Made by a program: the position numbers and the translations under genes
Assembly (NCBI RefSeq): GCF_007741515.1
Contig: NZ_CP036263.1
Location: 2,915,501 to 2,979,500 of the forward strand
Source of the DNA: Adhaeretor mobilis
GTDB lineage: Bacteria > Planctomycetota > Planctomycetia > Pirellulales > Lacipirellulaceae
DNA: 64,000 nt
Direction of reading: 5' to 3'
In this document: piece by piece, positions 8,798-16,632 of the stretch
How positions within the stretch are numbered: position 1 is the stretch's first letter
Layout: each line of letters starts with the position of its first letter
Notes under the pieces: generated by a model
Told to the model about the DNA's origin: nothing
The model's database searches: none
Seen by the model: only the letters and a program-made list of their open reading frames with translations

Positions 8798-9233
8798 ACC
8801 CCTGAGGTTAAGGAGTCTATTTATCCTCTCCTTAATACCCTTGATTCTGGGATGTGGTAAAGGAGATGACTTCGCACGTGTCGTTGTCAAAGGCGCGATC
8901 ACTTTCGAAGAAGTCCCTATTGAGAATGGCATGATCCGATTCGTGCCACTCGCCGGTACCTCAGCACCCGTTTCTGGCTCGGCAATCGTAAACGGCAAGT
9001 ATCTTGTTGACGCGAAAGGCGGTGTGCCGATCGGGCAATACAAAGTAGAAATCCGCCGGTCTGAAACGCTCAACAAACAGGCAGCTCAGTCAGCTGAAGA
9101 CAACGACTCGCCTAGCACACCTGTGTCAACTCAGGAAATGCTTCCAGTAAAGTACAACACGAAATCACAATTGGAAATCAGCATTGCGCCTGAGAGCGGT
9201 GCGCTCGTCAAGGATTTTCACTTGACTCGATAG
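8787..9233 (+). CDS. Small lipoprotein with carboxypeptidase-regulatory-like fold
   Basis: A 148-residue protein with a lipoprotein signal ending LILGC, so Cys23 is the likely lipidated residue. The rest resembles the transthyretin/carboxypeptidase-regulatory beta-sandwich often found after DUF1559 genes: VKGAITFEEVPIENGMIRF and later GVPIGQYKVEIR. No catalytic motif is visible. It overlaps the DUF1559 gene by 11 bases and is presumably its functional partner at the membrane. The precise role is unknown. Confidence 0.8.
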   Translation: MHLEPLRLRSLFILSLIPLILGCGKGDDFARVVVKGAITFEEVPIENGMIRFVPLAGTSAPVSGSAIVNGKYLVDAKGGVPIGQYKVEIRRSETLNKQAAQSAEDNDSPSTPVSTQEMLPVKYNTKSQLEISIAPESGALVKDFHLTR

Positions 9234-9295
9234 AGCTGGTTAAATCGATACCAATTGCTCTGTCTCACTCCAAAGCACTCCCAGAGAAAACACCA

Positions 9296-10282
9296 ATGGT
9301 TGTCCTGCACAAGCTCCCGGCCTTGTTAACATTAGTCCTAATCGGCCTGCTCCTCGAAGTTGGCCATGCCAACGAACTGCCAGCAAAACCAACTTCGGTC
9401 GAGAAAATTTTCGCCGATGGCAAACACAATGCTTTCACCGCCTTCAGGCGATGGAACAATGAGTATTGGCTCGCATTTCGGAGGGGCGGTAGTCACCACG
9501 CGTTCAATGGTGAAATTGTCCTCTTGCGCTCCTCGGATGCTGTGAAGTGGGAGGAAGCCTCACGTTTCAACTTCATCACTGACGATCGCGATCCACAGCT
9601 AGTTGCCACGCCCGAACGACTGTTTCTTTACAGTCCCGGCAAAGACAAGTCCGACCGGATGTGGAGTTTTGTGACGTACACCGACGATGGCCAAAACTGG
9701 AGTAAGCCACAGAAGGTTTACAAGGACCAATATATTTTCTGGAAACCGATCGTGAAGAATGGTCGTTTCTATGCAACAGCCCACAAACGAGCTGCCCCCA
9801 AAGAGCGTGAAGTGCATTTGATAACTTCCACCGATGGCATCAATTGGGAGAAGATTTCAACCATCAGTGCCGGCAACTCGGAAAGTGAGACTACTCTCTG
9901 GTTTGCTCCTGACGATACCCTCACGGCATTTCGCCGCACGAAGCACAGCATGACCGGTCATATTCTTGAAGCTTCTCCGCCTTATAAGAATTGGAGCAAA
10001 GAGATACGTCCAGCTGGCGTCCACTTGGCGGGCCATTGTATTCATACTATTGCCGGCACGAATTATCTGATCTCGCGAACTGATGAAGAACGCACGATGA
10101 TTTACACCTATGAGAATGGTGCTCTAACGCCTTATGCCGCATTGCCGTCGGGGGGAGACTGCTCCTATGCCGAAGTAGTCCAAGCGGGTGACGACATGCT
10201 CGTCAGCTACTATTCCACTCACGAAGGCGACACCAATATTTATCTTGCACGTGTGCCGCTTAAGTCCCGGGTGTCACCGTAG
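9296..10282 (+). CDS. Secreted sialidase-like (BNR) beta-propeller protein, copy 1
   Basis: A 328-residue protein with a signal peptide (about 1-22). Repeated Asp-box-like sequences (SSDAVKWEE, YTDDGQNWSK, STDGINWEK) mark a sialidase-type propeller. Possible arginine-cluster residues occur in FTAFRRWNN, AFRRGGSHH and TAFRRTKH, but no proven catalytic set can be assigned. It could be a glycoside hydrolase or a binding propeller. A near-copy follows at 10341, and a symporter and AGE epimerase follow that, so it probably acts on the sugar substrate of this cluster. It begins 62 bases after the lipoprotein gene. Confidence 0.8.
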   Translation: MVVLHKLPALLTLVLIGLLLEVGHANELPAKPTSVEKIFADGKHNAFTAFRRWNNEYWLAFRRGGSHHAFNGEIVLLRSSDAVKWEEASRFNFITDDRDPQLVATPERLFLYSPGKDKSDRMWSFVTYTDDGQNWSKPQKVYKDQYIFWKPIVKNGRFYATAHKRAAPKEREVHLITSTDGINWEKISTISAGNSESETTLWFAPDDTLTAFRRTKHSMTGHILEASPPYKNWSKEIRPAGVHLAGHCIHTIAGTNYLISRTDEERTMIYTYENGALTPYAALPSGGDCSYAEVVQAGDDMLVSYYSTHEGDTNIYLARVPLKSRVSP

Positions 10283-10340
10283 ACCAACTGTTAATTGGTT
10301 AAGACCAACTCTGCCCTCCACTCCCGGAAAACCCCTCATT

Positions 10341-11321
10341 ATGACGTACAAGTTCCCAGCTTTGTTATTGCTGGCGTTTGGTGGTTTGTTCCTCGAAGGC
10401 AGTCATGCCAATGATCTACCAGCAAAACCAACTTCGGTTGAGAAAATTTTCGCCGATGGCAAACACAATGCTTTCACCGCCTTCAGGCGATGGAACAATG
10501 AGTATTGGCTCGCATTTCGGAGGGGCGGTAGTCACCACACGTACGATGGGGATATTGTCCTTTTGCGCTCCTCAGATGCTGTGAATTGGGAAGAGGCCTC
10601 ACGATTCAACATTACCGCTGATGACCGTGATCCGCAGCTAATTGCCACGCCCGAACGACTATTCCTTTACAGCCACAGCAAAGACAAGTCCAACCGGATA
10701 TGGAGTTTTGTGACGTACACTGACGATGGGCAAAACTGGAGTAAGCCACAGAAGGTTTATCAGGACCAATATCTTTTCTGGAAACCGATCACAGAAAACG
10801 GTCGCCATTACGCCACCGCCCACAAGAAAACAGTCCCCAAAGAGCGTGAAGTGCATTTGATAACTTCCACCGATGGCATCAATTGGGAGAAGATTTCAAC
10901 CATCAGTGCCGGCAACTCGGAAAGTGAGACCACTCTCTGGTTTGCTCCTGACGATACCCTCACGGCATTTCGCCGTACCAAGCACAGCATGACCGGCCAT
11001 ATTCTTGAAGCTTCTCCGCCTTATAAGAATTGGGGCAAAGAGATACGTCCAGCTGGCGTCCACTTGGCGGGCCATTGTATTCATACTATTGCCGGCACGA
11101 ATTATCTGATCTCGCGGACTGATGAAGAACGCACGATGATTTACACCTATGAGAATGGTGCTCTAACGCCTTATGCCGCATTGCCGTCGGGGGGAGACTG
11201 CTCCTATGCCGAAGTAGTCCAAGCGGGTGACGACATGCTCGTCAGCTACTATTCTTCCCACGAAGGCGACACCAATATCTATCTTGCACGTGTGCCGCTT
11301 AAGACACAAATTGAACCGTAA
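10341..11321 (+). CDS. Secreted sialidase-like (BNR) beta-propeller protein, copy 2
   Basis: A tandem duplicate of the gene at 9296, giving 326 residues from ATG 10341. A longer frame from 10188 exists but runs through the end of copy 1, and ATG 10341 matches the start of copy 1 with its signal peptide (FPALLLLAFGGLFLEGSHA). The Asp-box repeats and arginine motifs are conserved. The two copies are almost identical at the DNA level near the N-terminus and across the C-terminal half, with a more diverged block between. This suggests recent gene conversion. The symporter gene starts 15 bases downstream. Confidence 0.82.
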   Translation: MTYKFPALLLLAFGGLFLEGSHANDLPAKPTSVEKIFADGKHNAFTAFRRWNNEYWLAFRRGGSHHTYDGDIVLLRSSDAVNWEEASRFNITADDRDPQLIATPERLFLYSHSKDKSNRIWSFVTYTDDGQNWSKPQKVYQDQYLFWKPITENGRHYATAHKKTVPKEREVHLITSTDGINWEKISTISAGNSESETTLWFAPDDTLTAFRRTKHSMTGHILEASPPYKNWGKEIRPAGVHLAGHCIHTIAGTNYLISRTDEERTMIYTYENGALTPYAALPSGGDCSYAEVVQAGDDMLVSYYSSHEGDTNIYLARVPLKTQIEP

Positions 11322-11335
11322 CCCAAAGGTAGTTC

Positions 11336-12862
11336 GTGCCAGTTGACAAGACTATCTCTACGCTACAATGGCCTGACTGGCTTGTTATAGCGGCCTACGT
11401 ATTCACGGTATTGGCGGTTGGTTGGTATTTCTCGAGGAGATCGACCTCTTCCGACGACTACCTGCTCGGTGGCCGGCAAATGAAGTGGTATAACCTGGGC
11501 ATTTCGCTCTTCGCGACGATGCTCAGCGCCGTTACCTACTTGGCGCTGCCCGGCGAGATGATTCTCTACGGTCCTATTTTCGTTCTAGGCAAAGTGGCGG
11601 CTTATCCCCTCGTTGCAATCATCGTTGGTTGGTGGATCATCCCGCGAATCATGGAATTGGAGGTGACTAGTGCGTACGAAATACTTGAGATGCGCCTCGG
11701 CTTGAGCGTGCGAATGCTAGGTTCCATCTTCTTTCTGTCGTTGCGGCTAATGTGGATGGCACTCGTTGTCTATGCAACCGCGTCGATTGTATTGGTTCCC
11801 CTATTGGGTGTGGAAGAATCGGCCACACCTTTCTTGTGTGTCGTTCTTGGCGCAATAACGATCGCTTACACATCACTAGGTGGTCTAAGAGCGGTGGTGG
11901 CGACAGATGTCTTGCAAAGCGTGATTCTCTTTGGCGGAGCATTGCTTTCGTTGGGAGTAATCACCTACCACTTTGGAGGGATTGGCGCCTGGTGGCCAGA
12001 ACAGTGGCCCACCCAGTGGCCGGATCCTAGCTGGGGATACGATCCCGATCCCAAGGCACGGACCTTTAGCGGCGCACTGATCGCCACACTTGTTTGGTAT
12101 GTCTGTACGCAAGGTTCCGATCAAATGGTTCTCCAGAGATTTCTTGCCAACCGTGATGTGAAGACGGCAAGACGAACCCTTTTTACAGCACTCGTGGCTA
12201 GTGCCGTAACGTGCGGTCTACTTTCCATTGTAGGGCTAGCCGTCTGGTCCTATTTCCAGGCTAACGCAACTTCTGTCGCAGCTTCTGAGTCGCTCTTGGA
12301 ACGGGCCGACCAACTCTTTCCTCAGTTTGTGATGACCGCCTTGCCGACTGGCCTGCGCGGATTAGTGATTGCCGGGCTCCTGGCAGTGGCTATGTCGAGC
12401 CTCTCCTCTGGAGTGAACTCTTCCTGTTCGGTAATCAAGGTCGACTTCATAGATCGCCTAAGGCTCTCGCGCAGGGGCTCCGCACGGCATGAGATTAATC
12501 AGATGAGGTGGATTTCAATAGCAGTCGGTGCGATCGTAGTTTTGCTTAGTTCAGGCGTCGGTATTGTTAAAGGGAATTTGTTGGCTGTTGCGTTTAAGGT
12601 TTGCAACTTATTAACTGCTCCGCTTTTCGGGCTCTTCTTTATGGCGATATTCGTCCGGGGAGCCACCGTAACAGGAACTCACCTGGGAACAGCTTGCGGC
12701 TTAGCAGTGATCGTAGCAGTGAATTTCAGTGAGGAGATCACGGGCCATCCAGGCATCAATTTCCTTTGGGCGATGCCGTTGGGCTTGGTCGTACAAATCA
12801 CCGTGGGAATCGTCGTTTCTCGGTGTTTTCCAAAAACCTCCTCTCCACAATCAAACGAATAG
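11336..12862 (+). CDS. Sodium:solute symporter (SSS family)
   Basis: A 508-residue integral membrane protein with about 13 hydrophobic segments. It starts at GTG 11336. The family core is clear: YLLGGRQMKWYNLGISLFAT near residue 45, then AYTSLGGLRAVVATDVLQ, and TGLRGLVIAGLLAVAMSSL near 330. SSS transporters import sugars, sialic acids, amino acids or vitamins with Na+. Location between two sialidase-like genes and an AGE epimerase suggests that it imports the monosaccharide released by the secreted enzymes, which is an inference. It is 15 bases downstream of propeller copy 2, consistent with an operon. Confidence 0.93.
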   Translation: MPVDKTISTLQWPDWLVIAAYVFTVLAVGWYFSRRSTSSDDYLLGGRQMKWYNLGISLFATMLSAVTYLALPGEMILYGPIFVLGKVAAYPLVAIIVGWWIIPRIMELEVTSAYEILEMRLGLSVRMLGSIFFLSLRLMWMALVVYATASIVLVPLLGVEESATPFLCVVLGAITIAYTSLGGLRAVVATDVLQSVILFGGALLSLGVITYHFGGIGAWWPEQWPTQWPDPSWGYDPDPKARTFSGALIATLVWYVCTQGSDQMVLQRFLANRDVKTARRTLFTALVASAVTCGLLSIVGLAVWSYFQANATSVAASESLLERADQLFPQFVMTALPTGLRGLVIAGLLAVAMSSLSSGVNSSCSVIKVDFIDRLRLSRRGSARHEINQMRWISIAVGAIVVLLSSGVGIVKGNLLAVAFKVCNLLTAPLFGLFFMAIFVRGATVTGTHLGTACGLAVIVAVNFSEEITGHPGINFLWAMPLGLVVQITVGIVVSRCFPKTSSPQSNE

Positions 12863-12892
12863 TCTGCTGAGAAACCCACTCCGAAATAATCA

Positions 12893-14104
12893 ATGCTCCC
12901 AAATCACCCCAGCAACGACCTGCCCCAATTACGAGACTTCCTAGGCAAGCACCTGCTCGACTCGGTTATTCCGTTTTGGTTTCAACATGCCGTCGACGAT
13001 GCTGGTGGCCTGAATACCTGCATTCGTGACGATGGCTCGCTCATTAATCGTGACAAATATCTCTGGAGCCAGTGGCGTGCAGTCTGGGTCTACAGCAAGC
13101 TCTATAACCAAATCGAGAAAAAACAACAGTGGCTCGATTTGGCCGAACACATCTACGATTTTGCTTCGAGTTATGGCTGGGACGAGGACTTCGGTGGTTG
13201 GCGGCTCCAGCTTGCCTATGATGGCAGCGTTCTGCAGGGCTGCGACAGCTGTTATGTCGATGCCTTTGCCATCTATGGTTTGACCGAATTCGCCAAAGCA
13301 AGCGGACGTGAGGAACCACTCGCATTGGCGCGCAAGACGGCAGATAACGCCCTGCGGCGATTGGCACTCCCCCATGACAAAATCCCACATGCTCCCTATC
13401 CAATACCGCCCAATGCCCGAGTCCATGGGGTGCCGATGATCTTTGGGCTGATTATCTGGGAGTTGGGCTGCCTGCTCGAAGAACCGCGCTATAAGGATGC
13501 TGCTCTGGCGATGTCAGACGACATCTTCAATAATTTCGTCCGTCCAGAGCGGAACCTGCTTCTGGAGCGCATAGGCGCTGACAACAGCGAGTATCCAGCG
13601 CCACTGGGTACGGCGGTCGTGCCCGGTCACGTCATAGAAGACATGTGGTTCCAGATCCACATCGCGGGAAGTGTCGGCGATTCGGAGAGAGTACAAGAGG
13701 CCTGTCAATTACTGAAACGCCATGTCGAAATTGGCTGGGATAAAAAGCACGGCGGTTTGCTTCTGGCTGTTGACGCAAACGGAGCAAACGAAGTTGGCTG
13801 GGAGTTTCATAGTACGAAACTATGGTGGCCGCATACTGAGGCCCTCTATGGTCTGCTGTTGGCCTATGAACAAACACGTGATCGCGAATACCTGGATTGG
13901 TACGATCAGATCCACCAGTACAGTTTCGATCACTTCCCTGATCCCAAGCATGGCGAGTGGATTCAAAAACTCGATCGTGCCGGCAAACCTATCACAGACG
14001 TGGTCTGCTTGCCGGTGAAGGACCCGTTTCATCTTCCCCGCGCATTGATTTTGAGCCTCGAAGTTCTCGACCGGCTGAATGCTGTGCCGCTTACCAATAA
14101 ATGA
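12893..14104 (+). CDS. AGE (N-acylglucosamine 2-epimerase) family protein
   Basis: A 403-residue protein with the (alpha/alpha)6-barrel pattern of the AGE family. Family motifs include WSQWRAVWVYSKLYN (about residues 60-75), DEDFGGWRLQL, KKHGGLLLAVD and STKLWWPHTEALYG with the conserved His near residue 305. Family members interconvert N-acetylglucosamine/N-acetylmannosamine, or epimerise glucose-type ends of oligosaccharides. It lies 30 bases after the symporter gene. The combination sialidase-like, SSS and AGE resembles sialic-acid loci, but no N-acetylneuraminate lyase is found here, so the substrate stays open. Confidence 0.88.
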   Translation: MLPNHPSNDLPQLRDFLGKHLLDSVIPFWFQHAVDDAGGLNTCIRDDGSLINRDKYLWSQWRAVWVYSKLYNQIEKKQQWLDLAEHIYDFASSYGWDEDFGGWRLQLAYDGSVLQGCDSCYVDAFAIYGLTEFAKASGREEPLALARKTADNALRRLALPHDKIPHAPYPIPPNARVHGVPMIFGLIIWELGCLLEEPRYKDAALAMSDDIFNNFVRPERNLLLERIGADNSEYPAPLGTAVVPGHVIEDMWFQIHIAGSVGDSERVQEACQLLKRHVEIGWDKKHGGLLLAVDANGANEVGWEFHSTKLWWPHTEALYGLLLAYEQTRDREYLDWYDQIHQYSFDHFPDPKHGEWIQKLDRAGKPITDVVCLPVKDPFHLPRALILSLEVLDRLNAVPLTNK

Positions 14105-14310
14105 GCAACAATCCGATGAGCACGACTGCACTTCTCGCTGCTTTTGAGTCAGGGGCGAAAGAGGCACGTCTAAATCATGGGTTGGGGGTAGCTTATAAAA
14201 TCACTCCCAAAGTACCACGATCGACACTCCAGAGACGTATATGCATGCACCTCCTGGGGTGTTACCGTTGAATTACTTGAACTAATTCCGATGCTTTTGA
14301 ATTACAAACG

Positions 14311-14338
14311 TTGACAAGCTCTCATTGCAGTTTAGGAT
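14311..14338 (+). promoter_or_regulatory. Promoter of the AraR-like regulator; probable leaderless transcript
   Basis: TTGACA (14311-14316) and TAGGAT (14333-14338) are 16 bases apart. The expected transcription start falls at about 14345-14346, exactly on the ATG of the regulator. A near copy lies at 6257-6284. TTTTGAATTACAAAC just upstream is also conserved between both sites. Confidence 0.6.
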
Positions 14339-14345
14339 GGCACGT

Positions 14346-15428
14346 ATGCCCACGGTCTCTAAAAAAAATGGTCCCGAAGAACTGGCCGAGCAGCTTATTC
14401 AAGACATTCGGCGTCGCAGGCTAGGGGTCGATGACCCTTATTATACCGATGCTGAAGCTAGTCGCATGCTCGGTGTCAGCACCACGATGGCGCACCGGGC
14501 CATGCGAGTCTTAGCAGACCAGCAAGTGATTAAACGGCGAGGCCGCGCAGGAACCTTCATTTCGGCAGATTTCGGAGGTAAGACACGTTCAAGAATACGC
14601 ACCGCCTACGTGCTCATGCGAGCGGAATGGGAGGAGATGGGCTATCAGGCCTATGCTTCAATCATCTCAGGTATCCGCAGTTCACTGCCAGAGACGAATG
14701 TGCAGTTCAGCTTTGTCCCCGTGGTGGATCCTGGAAGATACACACGGGAGTTAATAGCATCGGCAAAGGCTCAAGGCGAGGCAGTTGGGTTTGTGGCCAT
14801 GAGTTGCCGCCGAGCTGTCTATCTTGAGTTGGCCGAGTCAGGCATGCCGACCATCGTTTCAGGAATGCTTTATCCTGGCGTTCCGACGCTGCCTTCTTTG
14901 GATAATGATCCGAAAACCGCCGGTCATTTGCTTGCAAGGCATTTGTTAGACCGGGGACATCGGCAACTGCTGTTGGTTTATTCCATGGAGATGCGACCGG
15001 GAAACAATGCCTTATTCGATGGCATCAGCGAGGAATTAACCAAAGCCAAGCTGCCACACAACAGTTTGCTGCTTCGTTGTGTCCCTAACGATTCTCGAGG
15101 TTTCACGGCAACAGTTGCGGAGGCGCTGGCGCGTGATGTTCATCCGACTGGAGTGATCTGCCCGGGCCTATTCGCCGCCGACATGGTAACGGAAGCGATT
15201 GCCGGCCTGAATTCCAAGGCGGTAAACAAAATCGAAGTCGCAGCAGTCGCTGCCAGCGTAGATGATCTGGAGAAGCCAAGGCCTTACTGGTACGCCCGTA
15301 TCAAAGCGGATAAGGAAGAGCGAGCAGGTCTACTGGGGCAAATGTTAGCTCGCGTTGCTCAAGGCGAAATCTTGGAGCCTCATGAACAGAGGATCACTAT
15401 GCCCCTGATGCTCGTTGAACCGGCATGA
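14346..15428 (+). CDS. GntR/LacI hybrid (AraR-like) transcriptional regulator
   Basis: A 360-residue protein from ATG 14346 (frames from 14325 or 14337 would start inside the promoter). Residues about 5-80 are a winged helix-turn-helix domain (RMLGVSTTMAHRAMRVLADQ, then KRRGRAGTFI). The rest is a periplasmic-binding-like sugar sensor of LacI type, for example LLARHLLDRGHRQLLLVYS and NNALFDGISEEL. Such two-part regulators (AraR type) repress carbohydrate genes until a sugar binds. The likely operators are the inverted repeats at 15505 and 6507, before the LamG/PEP-CTERM genes. The start position suggests a leaderless mRNA. Confidence 0.88.
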   Translation: MPTVSKKNGPEELAEQLIQDIRRRRLGVDDPYYTDAEASRMLGVSTTMAHRAMRVLADQQVIKRRGRAGTFISADFGGKTRSRIRTAYVLMRAEWEEMGYQAYASIISGIRSSLPETNVQFSFVPVVDPGRYTRELIASAKAQGEAVGFVAMSCRRAVYLELAESGMPTIVSGMLYPGVPTLPSLDNDPKTAGHLLARHLLDRGHRQLLLVYSMEMRPGNNALFDGISEELTKAKLPHNSLLLRCVPNDSRGFTATVAEALARDVHPTGVICPGLFAADMVTEAIAGLNSKAVNKIEVAAVAASVDDLEKPRPYWYARIKADKEERAGLLGQMLARVAQGEILEPHEQRITMPLMLVEPA

Positions 15429-15504
15429 GATGCCATAGCAATCGGAACCTGAGGAGAGCGTTTGTAAATCACAGAACATTTTCCGCAACCTATCGAAGGT
15501 AATT

Positions 15505-15525
15505 GTTTCAGAGCGTTTCTGGATA
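15505..15525. promoter_or_regulatory. Imperfect inverted repeat before the second LamG gene
   Basis: GTTTCAGA-GCGTT-TCTGGATA corresponds position for position to the perfect repeat at 6507-6527. The left arm and centre are kept and the right arm has drifted. It lies 38 bases before ATG 15564. A likely regulator binding site by comparison of the two cassettes. Confidence 0.45.
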
Positions 15526-15563
15526 TCGGAATGGTTGCGATCTTTTCAAGGGAGGACTGACTA

Positions 15564-16469
15564 ATGAGAAGTAATAAGAGGGTTTTATGGGTGCTGACTG
15601 CGATGATCGCAGGGTTACTTTCGTCGAATGCTGTTGCTGCGACGGTTGGGCTGTGGACTTTCAATGAGAAGGCCGTGGGCCAAGTAGGCAGTGACGGAGA
15701 TTCCGTCCTGGACACCAGTGGAAGTGCCAACGTACACAACGGCACGATTTTCACCGATGCCGGTGATAACGTTCCCTATGTAGCTGGCAGCCCCACTGCT
15801 ACAGATGGGCCCGCCTTGCAACTAGAGAGAGGCACCGGCACAACCGGCTCCGGCATCTCTGATCGAGTCGAGCTTGCAGGGCATGCCGATTTCACCTACT
15901 CGAACTCCGATAGCTTTACGATGGAGATACTGTTTGCAAGCGACCAGGTTGTTGGAGGGGCTGGGGGCAATGGAACAGGCCCGCTAGTAACCGGGATTGG
16001 CACTTTTTGGCTTGATGACGACACGGAAGGTAAAATCATGTTTTCAAGCGGCTTTGGAACCAAGGTCGATGGCGATTCAGGCGGCACAGACACCCGTGGC
16101 AAAACTTGGAGTACCACATTCGTCAATGACGGCGAGTGGCATCATGTAGCGGCTGTCTTTGACGGTACAGCTCAAGAGTCGCGGGTCTACGTAGATGGGA
16201 TCCTTGAAGGTACGACGGACTGGTCGGCCTGGGCAGGGAATGCTTCCTATAGTGGGACTCAGGGGACTGGCAATGGTGGCACGCTCTACTTCGGCGCAAC
16301 CTCGCAAGATCTCGCTATCCGTGAGCTCGATGCAAGCGTCGACTTTGTACGTTTCAGCAATGAGGCTCTCTCGCCAGAGAACTTTTACAACCCTGTCCCC
16401 GAGCCTAGTACGTTGATTTTGTGCCTAGTCTTGGGCGTGGCAGGGAATGTCGTCCGTAAACGCGGATAG
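15564..16469 (+). CDS. LamG-domain PEP-CTERM exported protein
   Basis: A 301-residue paralog of the protein at 6562. The signal peptide is about 1-26 (AMIAGLLSSNAVAATVG). The LamG jellyroll spans about 27-270, with WHHVAAVFDG near residue 195 and EGKIMFSSGFG. It lacks the dockerin-like segment and goes straight to a PEP-CTERM tail, PVPEPSTLILCLVLG followed by RKRG. It is probably exported and processed by an exosortase. It lies 135 bases after the AraR-like regulator. A strong hairpin terminator follows at 16505. Confidence 0.9.
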   Translation: MRSNKRVLWVLTAMIAGLLSSNAVAATVGLWTFNEKAVGQVGSDGDSVLDTSGSANVHNGTIFTDAGDNVPYVAGSPTATDGPALQLERGTGTTGSGISDRVELAGHADFTYSNSDSFTMEILFASDQVVGGAGGNGTGPLVTGIGTFWLDDDTEGKIMFSSGFGTKVDGDSGGTDTRGKTWSTTFVNDGEWHHVAAVFDGTAQESRVYVDGILEGTTDWSAWAGNASYSGTQGTGNGGTLYFGATSQDLAIRELDASVDFVRFSNEALSPENFYNPVPEPSTLILCLVLGVAGNVVRKRG

Positions 16470-16504
16470 TTAGATTTGTCCGATCCAGCATATTTCAGCG
16501 AGGG

Positions 16505-16534
16505 GCCGCCCGCCCTAGAGTGTAGGGCGGCGGC
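16505..16534 (+). terminator. Hairpin terminator after the LamG/PEP-CTERM gene
   Basis: The sequence GCCGCCCGCCCTA pairs with TAGGGCGGCGGC around a short GAGTG loop, with one unpaired base, followed by TTCTCT. It lies 35 bases after the stop at 16469. It would end the regulator-LamG transcript. Confidence 0.7.
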
Positions 16535-16632
16535 TTCTCTCAAGTGGTGCACGATCAGTGTCTTCATCAACGTGTTAAAGAAATACTGTGCCGACTCTCG
16601 TCGGATTGCGGCCAACAGGGAGAAGCCTTCTA

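Noticed and set aside
10188..10340. Upstream extension of propeller copy 2
   Set aside because: It reads through the end of copy 1 in a different frame; ATG 10341 aligns with the signal peptide of copy 1.
9296..14104. Complete sialic-acid catabolic locus
   Set aside because: Sialidase-like, SSS and AGE genes fit, but no N-acetylneuraminate lyase or ManNAc kinase is found here, and the dapA at 47259 has DapA signatures.
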